Both the position numbers and the translations under genes were made by a program. From Papaver somniferum (Eukaryota > Streptophyta > Magnoliopsida > Ranunculales > Papaveraceae), in the NCBI RefSeq assembly GCF_003573695.1, contig NC_039364.1, positions 234,291,656 to 234,355,655 of the forward strand: a stretch of 64,000 nt of DNA, written 5' to 3'. This document shows, piece by piece, positions 31,632-43,506 of this stretch (positions within the stretch are counted from its first letter, which is position 1; each line of letters starts with the position of its first letter). Under the pieces are notes generated by a model. That model searched no databases. It was not told the DNA's origin and was given only the letters and a program-made list of their open reading frames with translations.

Positions 31632-34195
31632 TGTTAAGTGCATATTTTGCATATATTTAGTGTCGATTCCATGCTAGTAATTGCTTAGTTTCTTGCAAAT
31701 TATTGTATATTACTCTTGTTTTCTCTTATTTACGTTTTGCTAGGTGAATCATCCATAAGAAGCGAATTGACACTTAATTGTGCAAAGAAAGAAGTTAACT
31801 ACAACCGGAGAAGGGCCAAAGACCAAGTAAAACTCGTTCAAATGTATGAGTGCTTGCGATCACCATGAAGAGGACGAAAATACGAAGCCAACGGCGAAAG
31901 GATGCAGTCAATCCGACATCCTACGGAGAAGTTATAAGACAGACGAGAAGTTGAGCTTGTCGGTTCCTGGGAACTGACAGTATAACGGGAGTGTAGCAGA
32001 AACTGAACTGTCAGTCTTGCAGGACTGAAAGTTGAAAGCTAAATACTAAGAGCACCTGGTAGTTGGATAAGGGGCTGCCGCTATCATCTTCTGGGTTCAT
32101 GCAGAGTTGACGACGAACTGTGATGGCAGAGTACGAAGGATTGGTTGAGTGTTTGTCATGATTGGAGCTGGGTTTAGAGTTCGAGTTAGCGCATGGAACT
32201 GCAGCCATTGATGACGATGGAACTGTTGCTGTGACCGATTGATGGAGCTGTCATCAAGCTCGAGTAATGGCAGGGAAGTCTTGGAGCTGTGAGTGCTGGA
32301 TGTGGTATTATTGAATGAGGATAAGCTGTAATTCTTGACATCGAGAAAGAGAAGATAGCTCGGCAGAGAGGAGTTGCTGGTGATTCTCGGTGGAGTTTAG
32401 CTGAGCTTGATAATGGGTATCGGCTGTTAAGGTCGATGAAGGAATATTGGGTTGTTTGGCTGAGTACGTTGTGGTTCTGTTTTGCGAGATGCTGGGTTGG
32501 GTCGCTGCCAATGCAAAGAAGACCCTGAGCTCAGTGATTAAATGGAGCTGTACGACAGAATTGATGGAAGTACGGACTGGGTAGGGCAGCGATCAATGGA
32601 GATGATATTTGAGCAGTTGCGGGAGTTTCCAAGGAACGAGTAATGGTTTCCTGTGATTATTGATGGTGATTATCGGTAATGAAGTTACGGACAGTTTGAG
32701 AAGAAGAAATGGGTTTTGCCGGTGATTGAATTAGAAAGATGCTGCTGACAGTTTGGTGATGGCATGGTTGTGATGTTGTTGTCGTTTTGGGATATTCTCA
32801 TTAGCAGAGAGGAAATATGGGAGACGAGATTGGTTTGGCTGGAAAAGATTCAGGAGAGTATACGGCTAGAAGTCCTAGCCGTGGTTACTGTTTAGAGAAG
32901 ACTGAAAACTTACAGGAGAATAAACGTCTGGGAAGTCCCAGCCGTTGTTGAGAAGAAGAATTTTGAGCAAAAACATCCAGGAGAATACACGGCTTGAAAG
33001 TTCTAGCCGCAAGTTAAAAGAAGATTTTTTCGGGAAAAGTTACGGGAGAAGTTGCGGACAGATATTCTGCCGTAATAAGAGAAGAAAAAAAATAGCCTGT
33101 CAGTTCTAAATGACTGACAAGCCAGTGACGAATTGGGCTGGACCTTTTTGCATCTTGTGCGAGTTTATGGGGATGTTTAGAGAATTCAGTTCAGGGCCAG
33201 ATTTTGGAACGTGACTAATTTTTGGAAAGTTTGGCAACCTTTTGGACCGGAATTCGAGAACGGGTGCAACTACAACTTGGGTACTATATAAGAAGTTCTT
33301 CTAATATTTTTTGAGATACCTTTTAATCTTTTATCAAGCCATTGGAGAGGAGAACTCAAGAGAAGCAAAGCTAGGGTTTTGGAGCAATTCATCACCGTAA
33401 CTATTTCTCTACCATTTTATTATATGAAACTCATGGGTTTTGTTAGTACCATGAGTAGCTAAACTTCTTAATGATTGAGGATGAATTCTAAGTTCTATAC
33501 TTGATTAGGGTTAATATATGCATCTATTTTGAGTTCTTCAGGTGATTATTGTTTGTTTCTACTTTAATGAATGTCTATGTTTGATTAATTGATTGCTCGA
33601 GGTGGCCAACTTTAGTAGTTTATTGATTGATTTATTGCTAGTAAAGGGTTAGGATATTCGTGTTATTGTTGAATAACACATACACAAGTAGAAAACGTGA
33701 GACCTTGCAGAGGGATTCTGTGGAGCAATCGCGTGTTGAACAACATTAGAAAGTGGATCTTGCGCTAAGAGTTTAACTACTAAGATTAACCTAAGTCATA
33801 AAATATAAATCATTCGACCACTACTTGGTGGCTTGGACGAATAGAGTCTGATTTTCGAGTGCTTCGGTATTCAGTGACCAAAGGACTTCAGGGGATAGCA
33901 CTGCGCTAGTTTTTATTCCACGGTTGATAATAATCTATGATTAATGATGAATATATTAACTCATTGACAGTTTAGTAACGAAGAAGGATTCCTCGATCAT
34001 CTCTCTCCATATTGTTTACAACTTAATTGCTTTATTATTTACTTTATTCCAAAATCTAAAACAAACCCCCCATTGTGACACTTTTTGACAACTAAATCTC
34101 CCTGCTCTTCGTGGGAATGAACTTGACTTCTATCATATTATTTTTAATTGAGTGGAAATAAGATATTAATTTGGTTGCACCTACGACACGCATCA
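31632..34195 (+). repeat. Solo Ty3/Gypsy LTR (2564 bp)
   Basis: It starts TGTTAAGTGCATATTTTGC and ends GACACGCATCA. Flanks are GATAC (31627-31631) and GATGC (34196-34200), a 5-bp target duplication with one change. A TATA box lies at 33285-33292, followed by the phrases AGCTAGGGTTTTGGAGCAATT and CTCTTCGTGGGAATGAAC typical of plant Gypsy LTRs. No internal sequence is attached on either side, so it arose by LTR-LTR recombination. Small open frames within it are not genes. Confidence 0.85.
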
Positions 34196-35479
34196 GATGC
34201 CGCTACTTTCTTCATTCTTGTACTAAAACTTTTGACTCAAAAACTTCACTGAATTCATTCTCTTTATCTCCAGATTTTAAGACAACATATGCACATTGGT
34301 ATAGACTTATTCTGGATGCCCGAATTTTTTGCAGGTTTTTTGGTTACAAATGGCCAATATAAACTTCTGGATACATAGATTCTGGTTTTAGTTACAAAAA
34401 GGAGGAACCTCAGTCAAAATTGGATAAAATAGACCTCAATATATCCTGGATATAATGATTATTACTATATATAGTTTTATAAAAATAAAGTGATTCTCCA
34501 TATATACACCTCCCATGCTTCCAGGTGATTGACCCGTAGCCGGCATAGCTGAGTGTCTTCCTTGTTATCATTATTGTTTATATAGTTCTTTATTTGGATC
34601 CTCGCCTAGCTTCACTTATTTATAATTTATTCTCCTCGAAAGACTATGTCTAAATACTATGCTTTCTGGCACCCTCCAGCATCTCTTTGATAGCTGCCAT
34701 TCAATCTTTTACACCAATGTATCATACTCTCAGAATGCGATCATACTCAATTTCAGAATGTGTATGATTTCATACACATTTTCAAAGTGAGTATTGGATC
34801 ATACTCGATTATCATATCAAACGACTGTATTATATGAATATCCATATCCACCGATTCTTAGAGTTTATATCAGCATATGTGTACTTCCTATCCGTTGATC
34901 CTTGATGACAATAATTTTCTCTTAATGTTCAATTTGATGATCTGCCGAGATTATTTATAATTAATTAAGAAATTGTTAGTTACATATTAGCACTAATTAA
35001 TTAGGAATAAATTAGTCACTAACAAAAATAGTTGGATAAAAACGTTTGGACTACTTCAAATTGACTGTGTTTCGTCTTATTGGCTAGGCCTTAAATTATC
35101 TAAGGCATGGGAAAGTGATGAAATGTTTTGTAAAATGAATTTAGGGGTGAATAACAAATGAATGGATGCGTATTTGATATCACACACATCCAATCTAAAA
35201 GGAGGATTCGAGAATTTCAACCACGTTCAATCCATTACCCGTCAACTTTGATATCATTGGGTGAGACCACTGGATATGGTGAATTTTCGGATTTACAAAA
35301 TAAATAAATGAAAACAACTAAATATTTGACAAGAATAGTAGAAATTATTTTTAAAACATATACTTATAAAATCTAAGTAATTGCAAAATGGCAAGAGTAA
35401 CATAACGTCTTTCCAATAATTAAAAATGAAATATTTATCAACACGAAGGCCTGGGTCAATACAAAATTTTATGTTTTTT
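34196..35479. other. Non-coding AT-rich DNA
   Basis: I see no gene, terminal repeat or RNA feature. A local repetition of AT(A/G)TTTCATACACATT-like words occurs near 34730-34800. Confidence 0.4.
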
Positions 35480-36238
35480 TAATTTCTTTGAGGACCTTCA
35501 AGGCTTCTCAACATTTAGGAGTCCATGATTACTTGTTTTTCTTTTGGGAAAATACAAGAATTAATGTTAGAAATATAATGAGTAGAGGATTATGCAGATA
35601 TGTCAGGTTGATAAAATACGACAAATCTTCTTTTTACTTCAGCAAAGGTATTCCTAGTTTTAGAAAACAATCAACAATGCAGGATTTAGGAGTGAAAGAA
35701 AAACTGTAGAGGAGAAATACCTAGGTATTTACTCATTAAAATCATATTATAGAATATCAAGCTTTGAATTTCTCATAGACAATGGTTTGGACAAATTGGC
35801 GGGGTGGAGAACTCATTTTTTTTAGTATGGCAGAAAGACCCATCTTACCAAAGTCTACACTTTCTGCAATCCCTATTTACTTCATGGGATACTGTCTGTT
35901 ACCTAAAGGTGTCACTAAAGAAATTAAGAAGATTATAATATCTTCCTGGTGGGGTCACAATTTTTGTGTGAAATACTGTTTTTCATCAACTGAGATAAAA
36001 TGGAACTTAGGAAAAATATAAAAACCTGGAATTGATGAATATGGCTCTGATCTATAAACTTAATTGGCATTTTCTGGATTCTGAAGTTGCATTGTGGGTG
36101 AATCTTATTACTGCTAAATATATCCAAGATTCCCCTTCTTGGCCTGACAACAAGCCTAAAAAATGCACTGCTATCTGGAGTAGCATTCTAGAGGTTAGAC
36201 ATCATCTAGAAAACAAGATATTTTGGAGTAGCATTTAA
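35480..36238 (+). pseudogene. LINE ORF2 fragment (end of RT to linker), multiply broken
   Basis: In shifting frames one reads KYLGIYS, then LDKLAGWRTHFFSMAERPIL and IPIYFMGYCLLPKGVTKEI, the conserved block after the RT domain of plant L1 LINEs. NMALIYKLNWHF...LWVNLITAKYIQDS follows. The sequence stops abruptly at ENKIFWSSI, where the duplicated segment begins. The LINE piece at 29640 starts further downstream in the same ORF, so the two pieces are complementary parts of one LINE type. Confidence 0.85.
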
Positions 36239-36239
36239 A

Positions 36240-37169
36240 AGAATCCGGATATCTGAATCCAAAAATTATATTCGAATAATATTTGGTATTTCGAATGCGA
36301 ATTTGGATGAATTTCGGAGTTTTCGGTTAACCATTGACACCTTTAGTGCAGACCAATTAAGGATTTTTTTTTCCTAAGGTGTTATCATCCTCTGTCATAT
36401 GGAACTTTCGTATATCTGACCCACTGGTAGAGTCCAAAACCTTTTAGGATGTGTTTTAAACAAAACTAAAATAAATTCAATGGTTTATTTTGGAGGTTAC
36501 ACACTGATAACATAAGTGCAAAATATAATTCATGCAGGTGATTAGCTAACTGAATACGGAAAATATGGACTACAATGAGTCGAATTTTTTGTGTGTGGGC
36601 TTTTGGACATGATACTTTATATATATTGTATGTTTTCCGAAGATCCATAATTTGTGAAGCTCTGGATTGATTGAAAGGAATCATTCAAAAGAAGATTTAG
36701 CAGAAATTTTATCGATATGATTAGTGGAGAGTAAACTCCTCTAGAACCAGCTAGACACATAAAATGCTTTTTGGTGTGTGTAAAAATTCATGCACGATCC
36801 TTTACTCTAGAAATACACACATGTGGTATGGTAAATATGATCATGAAGCATTATCATCTATATTTTTTTTTAATAGGAAAGAAGATACACTAGGAACTTA
36901 TACTTTAATTTACATAAGAGGAGTATTTTATGAGATCTCAAAATTCTTAAGCGGAGAATCGATCCGCTGACTTCCTACTTCAGAGTCAGGCTCCTAGACA
37001 ACTGGGAATTTGTAAACACCTAAGACAAATTACATTAGAATTCACAAATAAGTGAGACTTAATGCACCCACTTGTCACTATTGACCATCTTTTATCTTCT
37101 ACATTTTCCTTGTTTATTTGATATGGTCGTCGAGAGTAACAATAATTATAGAGATATCTTAGAAGAACT
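36240..37169 (+). repeat. Segmental duplication copy 2 (partner 28425-29360)
   Basis: The left border coincides with the abrupt end of the LINE fragment. The right border coincides with the insertion point of the LTR at 37170. It contains a SINE-like element at about 36850-37000 (minus strand). Confidence 0.88.
36850..37000 (-). mobile_element. SINE-like element, second copy
   Basis: This is the same head (box B-like GGATCGATTCTCC) and the same T/A tail as at 29060-29200, carried within the duplicated segment. Confidence 0.45.
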
Positions 37170-37244
37170 TGTCAGAGCACTGCTCGGTCGAACTCACAAG
37201 TGTTGCTATATCAAGCTTGTTTGTAAAGTTTACTTGATCAAAAC

Positions 37245-39619
37245 TGTTAGAGCATAGCTCGGTCAAACTCGCATGCGTTGTTGTATCAAGCATGTTTGTC
37301 AATGTTATTGATCAAAATTATATAGTCTTGATATCTAGCCTATTAGCAAGTCTCGGACTAGGATAGGAAAAGTGTAGGTGAGCTCAAGGACTTCATGGAG
37401 ATTCAACGATAACGACGAAGATCTACACCAAGGAACCGTGGAACTTCATCAACAAAAAGGTATGTGAATACTTGAACTTATCTGTCACTCATAAGTTTAT
37501 CTATTCTATCTCCTACTTCTTATGAGACAAAATTCGTATGCTTTACAGACTAGATCAAACACACTAATATTTCGAGTTGATTATTCAATGCTTATCTGTT
37601 TCTCGAAATACGTGTTTTGGTAAAGCTTTTCGCTTTGACCAAGTTTATCTTCATCTTTCAATCCCGTAGTTGAGAATTGCTCCGACGTGAAGACAATCTG
37701 TGAATAACGGTTGGGATAGCATTCTAAGAAAAAGTCTCAATGATTGAAATGAGATTATATTATATAACCCTTGATCCGAAGTTTTTTGAACTTTTTCGAG
37801 CAAGTGTATTCGATAGGATTGTGGAATTGGCTTGCCAATTTCGCGAACCCAGTCCGCCAACTCAGTCCGCAAACTGTCGGAGGTTCTCGAACCCGAGAAT
37901 TTCTGCTGGGATTTTCAAAGCTCGTTTGTGAGACGCAAGTCCTCGAACTGGCGGAAGTTCTCGACTGAGAATTTCTGCTGAGTTTTGGAAAACTCATACC
38001 GCTGCTTAAGTCCGCGAACTTGTTTGTTAAATTAAGTGGTTGTAATCTAAGATGATGAGCTCTGAACATAAATATTAAATTAATAAGAAATGCTTAATGC
38101 AAACCATGGCTATAATGTTCATTGATCCGATTCAATCGAGTCGAAATCATCTAGAGTTCAATTGTGTCTTGTGTAGTTACATAAGATATCATAACAATTG
38201 AATGACTCTGTAACTAGTTCATTTGAGTCAAGTGAACTAGTTATGATGAATGAGGAACATGGTTAATATGTAAATCTCATATGGTTTCCTTTTGGTTGCT
38301 ATATTGAACCAACATGTATGTAAACGTTTGGGCCGGTTTTCACAAACCTGGAAAACATCTACGAGTGTGTTCGACAAGCTTTGTCTTTCGATCTAACGGT
38401 TTGGCATGGATCTAAATCAGCGGTGAATATTGTTTACTTAATTCTTAAGTAAAAAACCTGATTTGAAAGGATATAAATAGGAGACATCTAGGGAAGAGAA
38501 AAACTAATCCCCACACGCCTTTCTTGTGTGATACTAGTTTTCTCTAAACTAGAGTCGATCTCCATTAACCCTTGAGTTTCTTCTTCAAATTCGGGTTAAC
38601 GACTTAAAGACTTCATCGGGATTGTGAAGCCAGACCGATACTGCTTTTATCGTAGTTGAGTGATCTGATCTTACTTTTCTATCGTTAAGAGTACAATTTT
38701 TTATGATTGGCTCGAGAACTTGTTTCTCCGATAGGTAAGATAAAGTATTCGCGAACATCTTCGTCTCACTGTTCGTGAATCCTCAGTATTCTTCTTGTGT
38801 ATTCAGGAATCAAGTATTGAGAGATGATTGGTTTATATAGGGTGTTCTTCGGGAATATAAGACCGGATAAATCAATTGGTTCCTGTGCTACCTTGATCAT
38901 ATCAAAAAATAGAATCAAAACTATGGTTTATCTGTGGGAGACAGATTTATCCTTTGATAGACTTGTCTGTGTGAGACATATTTTTTTATTGTCAAAGCCT
39001 GCAATTTTGGGTCGTAGCAACTCTTTGTTGTGGGTTAGATCAACAAAGGGAATCAAGTACGTAGTATCCTGCTGGGATTAGAGGCGTATAGGTACAACTG
39101 TACCTTGTATCAGTGGGAGACTAATAGGGGTTCAACTATAGTCCAGTCTGAAGTTAATTGGGAGTAGGATAGTGTCTGTAGCGGCTTAATACAGTGTGTA
39201 TCTAATCTGGACGAGGTCCCTAGGTTTTTCTGCATTTGCGGTTTCCTCGTTAACAAAACTTCTGGTGTCTGTGTTATTTCTTTTCCGCATTATATTTGTT
39301 TATATAATAGAAATAATACAGGTTGTGCGTTAAGCTTAATCAATTAGAGATCCAGTATTGTGATTGTTGATCTCATTGATTAACACTTGGATATTGGTTT
39401 TTGATACCGTCCAATTTATATCTCTCTTTGATTTGACTCGCAGATTCTATTTGCTTGAGTATCAATCAAATTGAGAGATAGAGATATTACTCCTTGAGAC
39501 ACTATATTCTAGATTGAGTATGACTGTCTAGTTGATTCTCTAGTAGAGTGTTTCGGAGATTGTCCATTCAGATTGTTAATCGAAATATTGGATGGTGTTG
39601 TTAGACCCCCGCTTTTTCA
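37245..39619 (+). repeat. 5' LTR of the complete Sire-like element (2375 bp)
   Basis: Starts TGTTAGAGCATAGC and ends CCCCGCTTTTTCA. Palindromic AAGTCCGCGAAC-type words lie at about 37840-38020, and the TATA box at 38472-38479. Confidence 0.93.
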
Positions 39620-39621
39620 AT

Positions 39622-39633
39622 TGGTATCAGAGC
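39622..39633 (+). other. Primer binding site (initiator Met tRNA)
   Basis: TGGTATCAGAGC starts two bases after the LTR end. This is the canonical Copia primer site. Confidence 0.92.
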
Positions 39634-39673
39634 AGGAAAACACGTTAAAGACCTAATCAGTCTGTGTTTGTAG

Positions 39674-40590
39674 CGATCTGACTCTATGGACTAGAGTATT
39701 ATATTTGATAAACGCGTCACCATTAATAAAGATTCTCTCTCGTCTATGTATATTAAAGAGAAAAGCCGTTCTATCTCGAATATAGAAAAACCTTGCTGTT
39801 CGACGAGAGAGACTAACAATGACATGTGTGCTCGTGACCACCCTTCAAAAGAGACCTTCTCCTCTAATGAATGGGATACAGCTGAAGAGAGTAATTTAAT
39901 TCTAAAAATCTTGTTATAATTCAAGATGTGAGGTTGAATCAGTTAAACCACCATGTCAATGTTCTTCTTGGTACTATACGAGATTGCAAAGTACAAGGCA
40001 TCACAGAAGATCAATCTTCTTGTTTAAGTCTCTAGACCAACCTCGAAAAAGATGCATTGGAAATTGAACATCATTTGAATAAACTCTCTATTCAAGATTG
40101 TTCAAGGCAATCCAATATACCAAGAACTTCTGATGTTTCTCCTTCGGAAGTAAAAACTGATGTTCCTATTATATCCACCAAACTTGGAACAGTCAATGAA
40201 AAGGGCAAGTCCTCTGATGATGGTATTAAGACAACATCTTCAAATCACTCTTTTGATCAAAAGGTATGTCTTGTTTGTGAAAGCAAAAGTTCTGTCAAAC
40301 AGAAGAGAAACTCTAAGTTGAATAAAAACTCTTTATTTCAACTTCAACGCACCCTGGATTTAATTCTCAAAGGTGTGACTGACATACGTATGATTGTGCC
40401 TATTGGTTTTCGTACCTATCATGTATATGCTACCAGGAAAATAAGTACAATGAGTTCCTCCAATGTTCCAAAACAGAAACGTCTTAATAAACATTGCCTC
40501 AAGGAGGTTCAACGTCTTACCTCTAAAAGCAATAGTGATCCTGTTGAGAAAGTCATCCCACAAGTATGTGTTAAGGAAAGACATTAAAGA
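39674..40590 (+). pseudogene. Remnant of the gag-region ORF, capsid part lost
   Basis: Directly after the PBS, coding resemblance begins with a Met-Asp start (about 39684) as in the minus-strand copy. However, the conserved Copia capsid sequence (FDGTNYPWY...) present at 12641-12054 is gone. What follows is charged, Ser/Lys-rich sequence with stops. A 176-residue open stretch (40057-40587) contains DQKVCLVCESKSSVKQK, which could be a relic of a zinc-binding motif, and a basic C-terminus. No domain is recognised. This copy would need Gag in trans. Confidence 0.5.
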
Positions 40591-41195
40591 GATAATTGTG
40601 AAGTACAAAGAGCTGGTCAACAAATTATCTCCTTCCTAAGGTCAAGATGCTTCTGGTAAGGGTTCTAACTATGTCTCATATTTTGATGACAGTAGGTTTT
40701 ATGACAACTTCTCGTGTCAAACATAATTCCTCTCTAAGTCTAAGAGGAAAAACAAACTTAACCAAAGACACAAATCTCTTAATGAGCGTACTGCTCATAC
40801 TTGTGCTAATTAATCACAAGGTAGAGAACTTACTCATAAAAAATCTTGTTGAGTAAGCTGTGTTAAAACAGGTATACTTGTTCTGTTGCATCTGTTAAAG
40901 TTAAGCTATTTTCTTATCGTCCATAGCAGAACTTGTTTTAACAGTAGTGCAAAGTGCAAGTATTGGTTAAGAAGGTTGATTTATTGCTTTGAGTCTTGTG
41001 TCTTTTGTTTTTAAGTCCCATTTTATTTACAAGGACTTTTATTATCACGGGTATTTGTTGGGCTTGAACAGACGGTTCTGAACCGAGCCAACATGTTTGT
41101 AAAACCCTAATTTTCCTTTCCCAAGTATAAATATCCTACATGTTAGGGTTACTTGCCTTGTTCGTAAACGTTTGGAAGTTTCTAGGATATTCAAA

Positions 41196-41639
41196 ATGTC
41201 TTCCTTATCATCATACTATGGTGGTCTTGCAAAAGGATTCCTTGACAAAGGTATCAGGGTTGATTCAAGAAGGAAGAGAACACTTGTTGATGAAGATCAT
41301 ACCAACACATCTTGTCTTTTTCCTTATGTTCACGAAGATGTTGAAAAGGATGATATGGTGTCTGCTGATGTTGTTCATGATTTCATTAAATACTCTGGGG
41401 AAGCAAAACAACAGCTGGTAGATACTCTCAAAGGTCTTGATTCTGTAAAGATTGAGTTGGAAAAGGTTTTTACTGACCTTGGTCTCATGAAATCTTAGAT
41501 CATGGATCTTCGAAAACAGAATCGTCTCTCCACTGCTAATGAGAAGGATGCTGATAACAAGCTTGAAGACTTTTTGCCTCCTATGGATACCATACCGTCT
41601 GCGTATACGTTCGGCACTGATGTCTCGGAATCTAGTTAG
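41196..41639 (+). pseudogene. Small coiled-coil ORF of the Sire-like element, one in-frame TAG
   Basis: MSSLSSYYGGLAKGFLDKGI starts a 147-codon frame interrupted by TAG at 41496 and ending at TAG 41637. Heptad-rich stretches (KQQLVDTLKGLDSVKIELEK and later) suggest a coiled coil. The minus-strand copy of the family carries a related ORF at the same relative place (11021-10694). Being retained in two diverged family members hints at a real product. Its function is unknown. Confidence 0.5.
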
Positions 41640-43506
41640 CTTGTTTATTTGTTTTAAAACCTAGGAAGTCTTCTTTTAGATTTTATTGAAGAATAACTAG
41701 TGATGATGGCCAAGATTGTGACTACACATAGCTATCTTTTGTTTCATTCTCGTATGTTATTTTTTAGGTTTTGGTTATAAAATTCTAAAAATATTTTGAG
41801 GATGATTGTTATTGCAATATTATGTTTGGTTTCTTTTATTGCAATATTGTTTATGGGATATGTATTGTTTGCGTTCGTGAACTTGAAGATCCCATCTTGT
41901 TGTCAAAAGTAATGTCGTTCATGACTGGTTTTGGAACAAATTGACTTTTGGAAATTACAAACGCAGACCCTATGCAATCATGTATTTGATGGAAAATAGG
42001 ACGTGGTCATTTGTCTTGCAAGGATAAAGTCTATTATGTCACTTTGTGATGCAAAGATAGAATTGATCCTTGTATATCCACGGTTTTGAACTTAGTTGTT
42101 TTATTTTATGAAAACTTTGAAGGCTCCATTGTGTGTCTCATGTTGAGCACCTTACAACTAAGTTGATTAATCTTTGCTTGGTTAGTTGTTCCATGAGATG
42201 CTATATGTTGAGCATATGAAACTAAATTAATCGACTAGTTTGGTTATTTAGCTTTTTACTCCATAGGTCTTGTTTTCTTCTTACTTATGTTGAGTACATG
42301 TACGGTTAGTTTGTCAATTATTTGATACCTTAATTGGGGTTCCATAATCTCTTATGTTGAGACCAAAATAATTAAATTGATTACTTTGATAATTAATTTG
42401 GCTGTTGGTTATCCGATTAAATTAATTATAGGTTCTCTTGTAATTAATCTAGTTGATGTTTCAAATATTCCACAAATTCTTGTGTTGAATATTTGAAAGA
42501 CTATAGTAATCATGCTCTTTTGTGGTTATTGTAGTCATGTATTCCATAAGGTTTATCTTATGTTGAGTACTCTTTAAATATTCCGTAAGGTTTACCTTAT
42601 GTTGAGTATTTGAACGATTAAGTTGGTTAGTCGTATCTCGTTGCTCCGTGAGTTTACTTATGTTGAGCACGTTCAATTAAATTGATCACTTTTGTGGTTT
42701 TTATTTAACTTCTCTTGACAATTAAATTAATCATGGGTTCACTTGTGGTTAATTTGGTTGTATTTTGGATATAAAAGATCATCTAAATGATTTTTGGTGT
42801 CCAAATAAATCCTTCTTGTAAGGTCACTTATGTTGTTCTCTTGGGAATGACATATTATGGAGGGGAGTTATTTTGAACTTTTGCTTAATAGTAATATCTT
42901 GAGGGGAGTGCAACTGTGGAATTTTTAGGGGTTATCTTGTATCTTAAAACTCCTTGATGAATGTTGTTAGCTTCGGCTATGATATTGCATCTAAATTTAA
43001 GATGATGGGTATCTTGTCTTTTGGTTATGCATTGTCTCTCGTGGGAATTCATTATGAACCCGCTCTTTACCTTTGCCAATTTTATTGACAAAAGGGGGAG
43101 AAATATTGTAGTGCACACTACATAATACATATGGTTTTCGGATCATTGTGTAAGGGAGAGTGGCGTTTCCATGATCGAGATAGGTATCGACTAAGGGGGA
43201 GTGATACATATCACCATAGTACTATTATTGAAGTCGTGATGCAATTGGACTTTGATATTCATAGTAGTACTATGACACTGTTTAATAATGATTGAGAATC
43301 TCGATTTCTCTCGTTATTGTGCTACGAATCTTCAACAACGGTGATGCTGAACTTACAACCTTTGGGATCATTGGAGTACTTGGAAAGGACGAATATTTCA
43401 AGGAACGTTGAACATTAGACTATGGAATATGAGACACTAAAGTTTATCTTTTTTGTATTCCATATGTATTAATAGTTTTGTCACTAAAATTGACAAATGG
43501 GGAGAT
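41640..43506 (+). other. Non-coding 3' interior and polypurine tracts
   Basis: AT-rich sequence with recurrent CTTATGTTGAG phrases (41700-42700), then three G-run motifs: AAAAGGGGGAG (about 43089), TAAGGGGGAG (about 43193) and AAATGGGGAG (about 43495). The last abuts the 3' LTR and is the functional PPT candidate. Confidence 0.75.

Noticed and set aside
32011..32511. Two minus-strand Ser/Asn/Gln-rich open frames
   Set aside because: They lie in the U3 part of a solo LTR and show no family resemblance or supporting gene signals.
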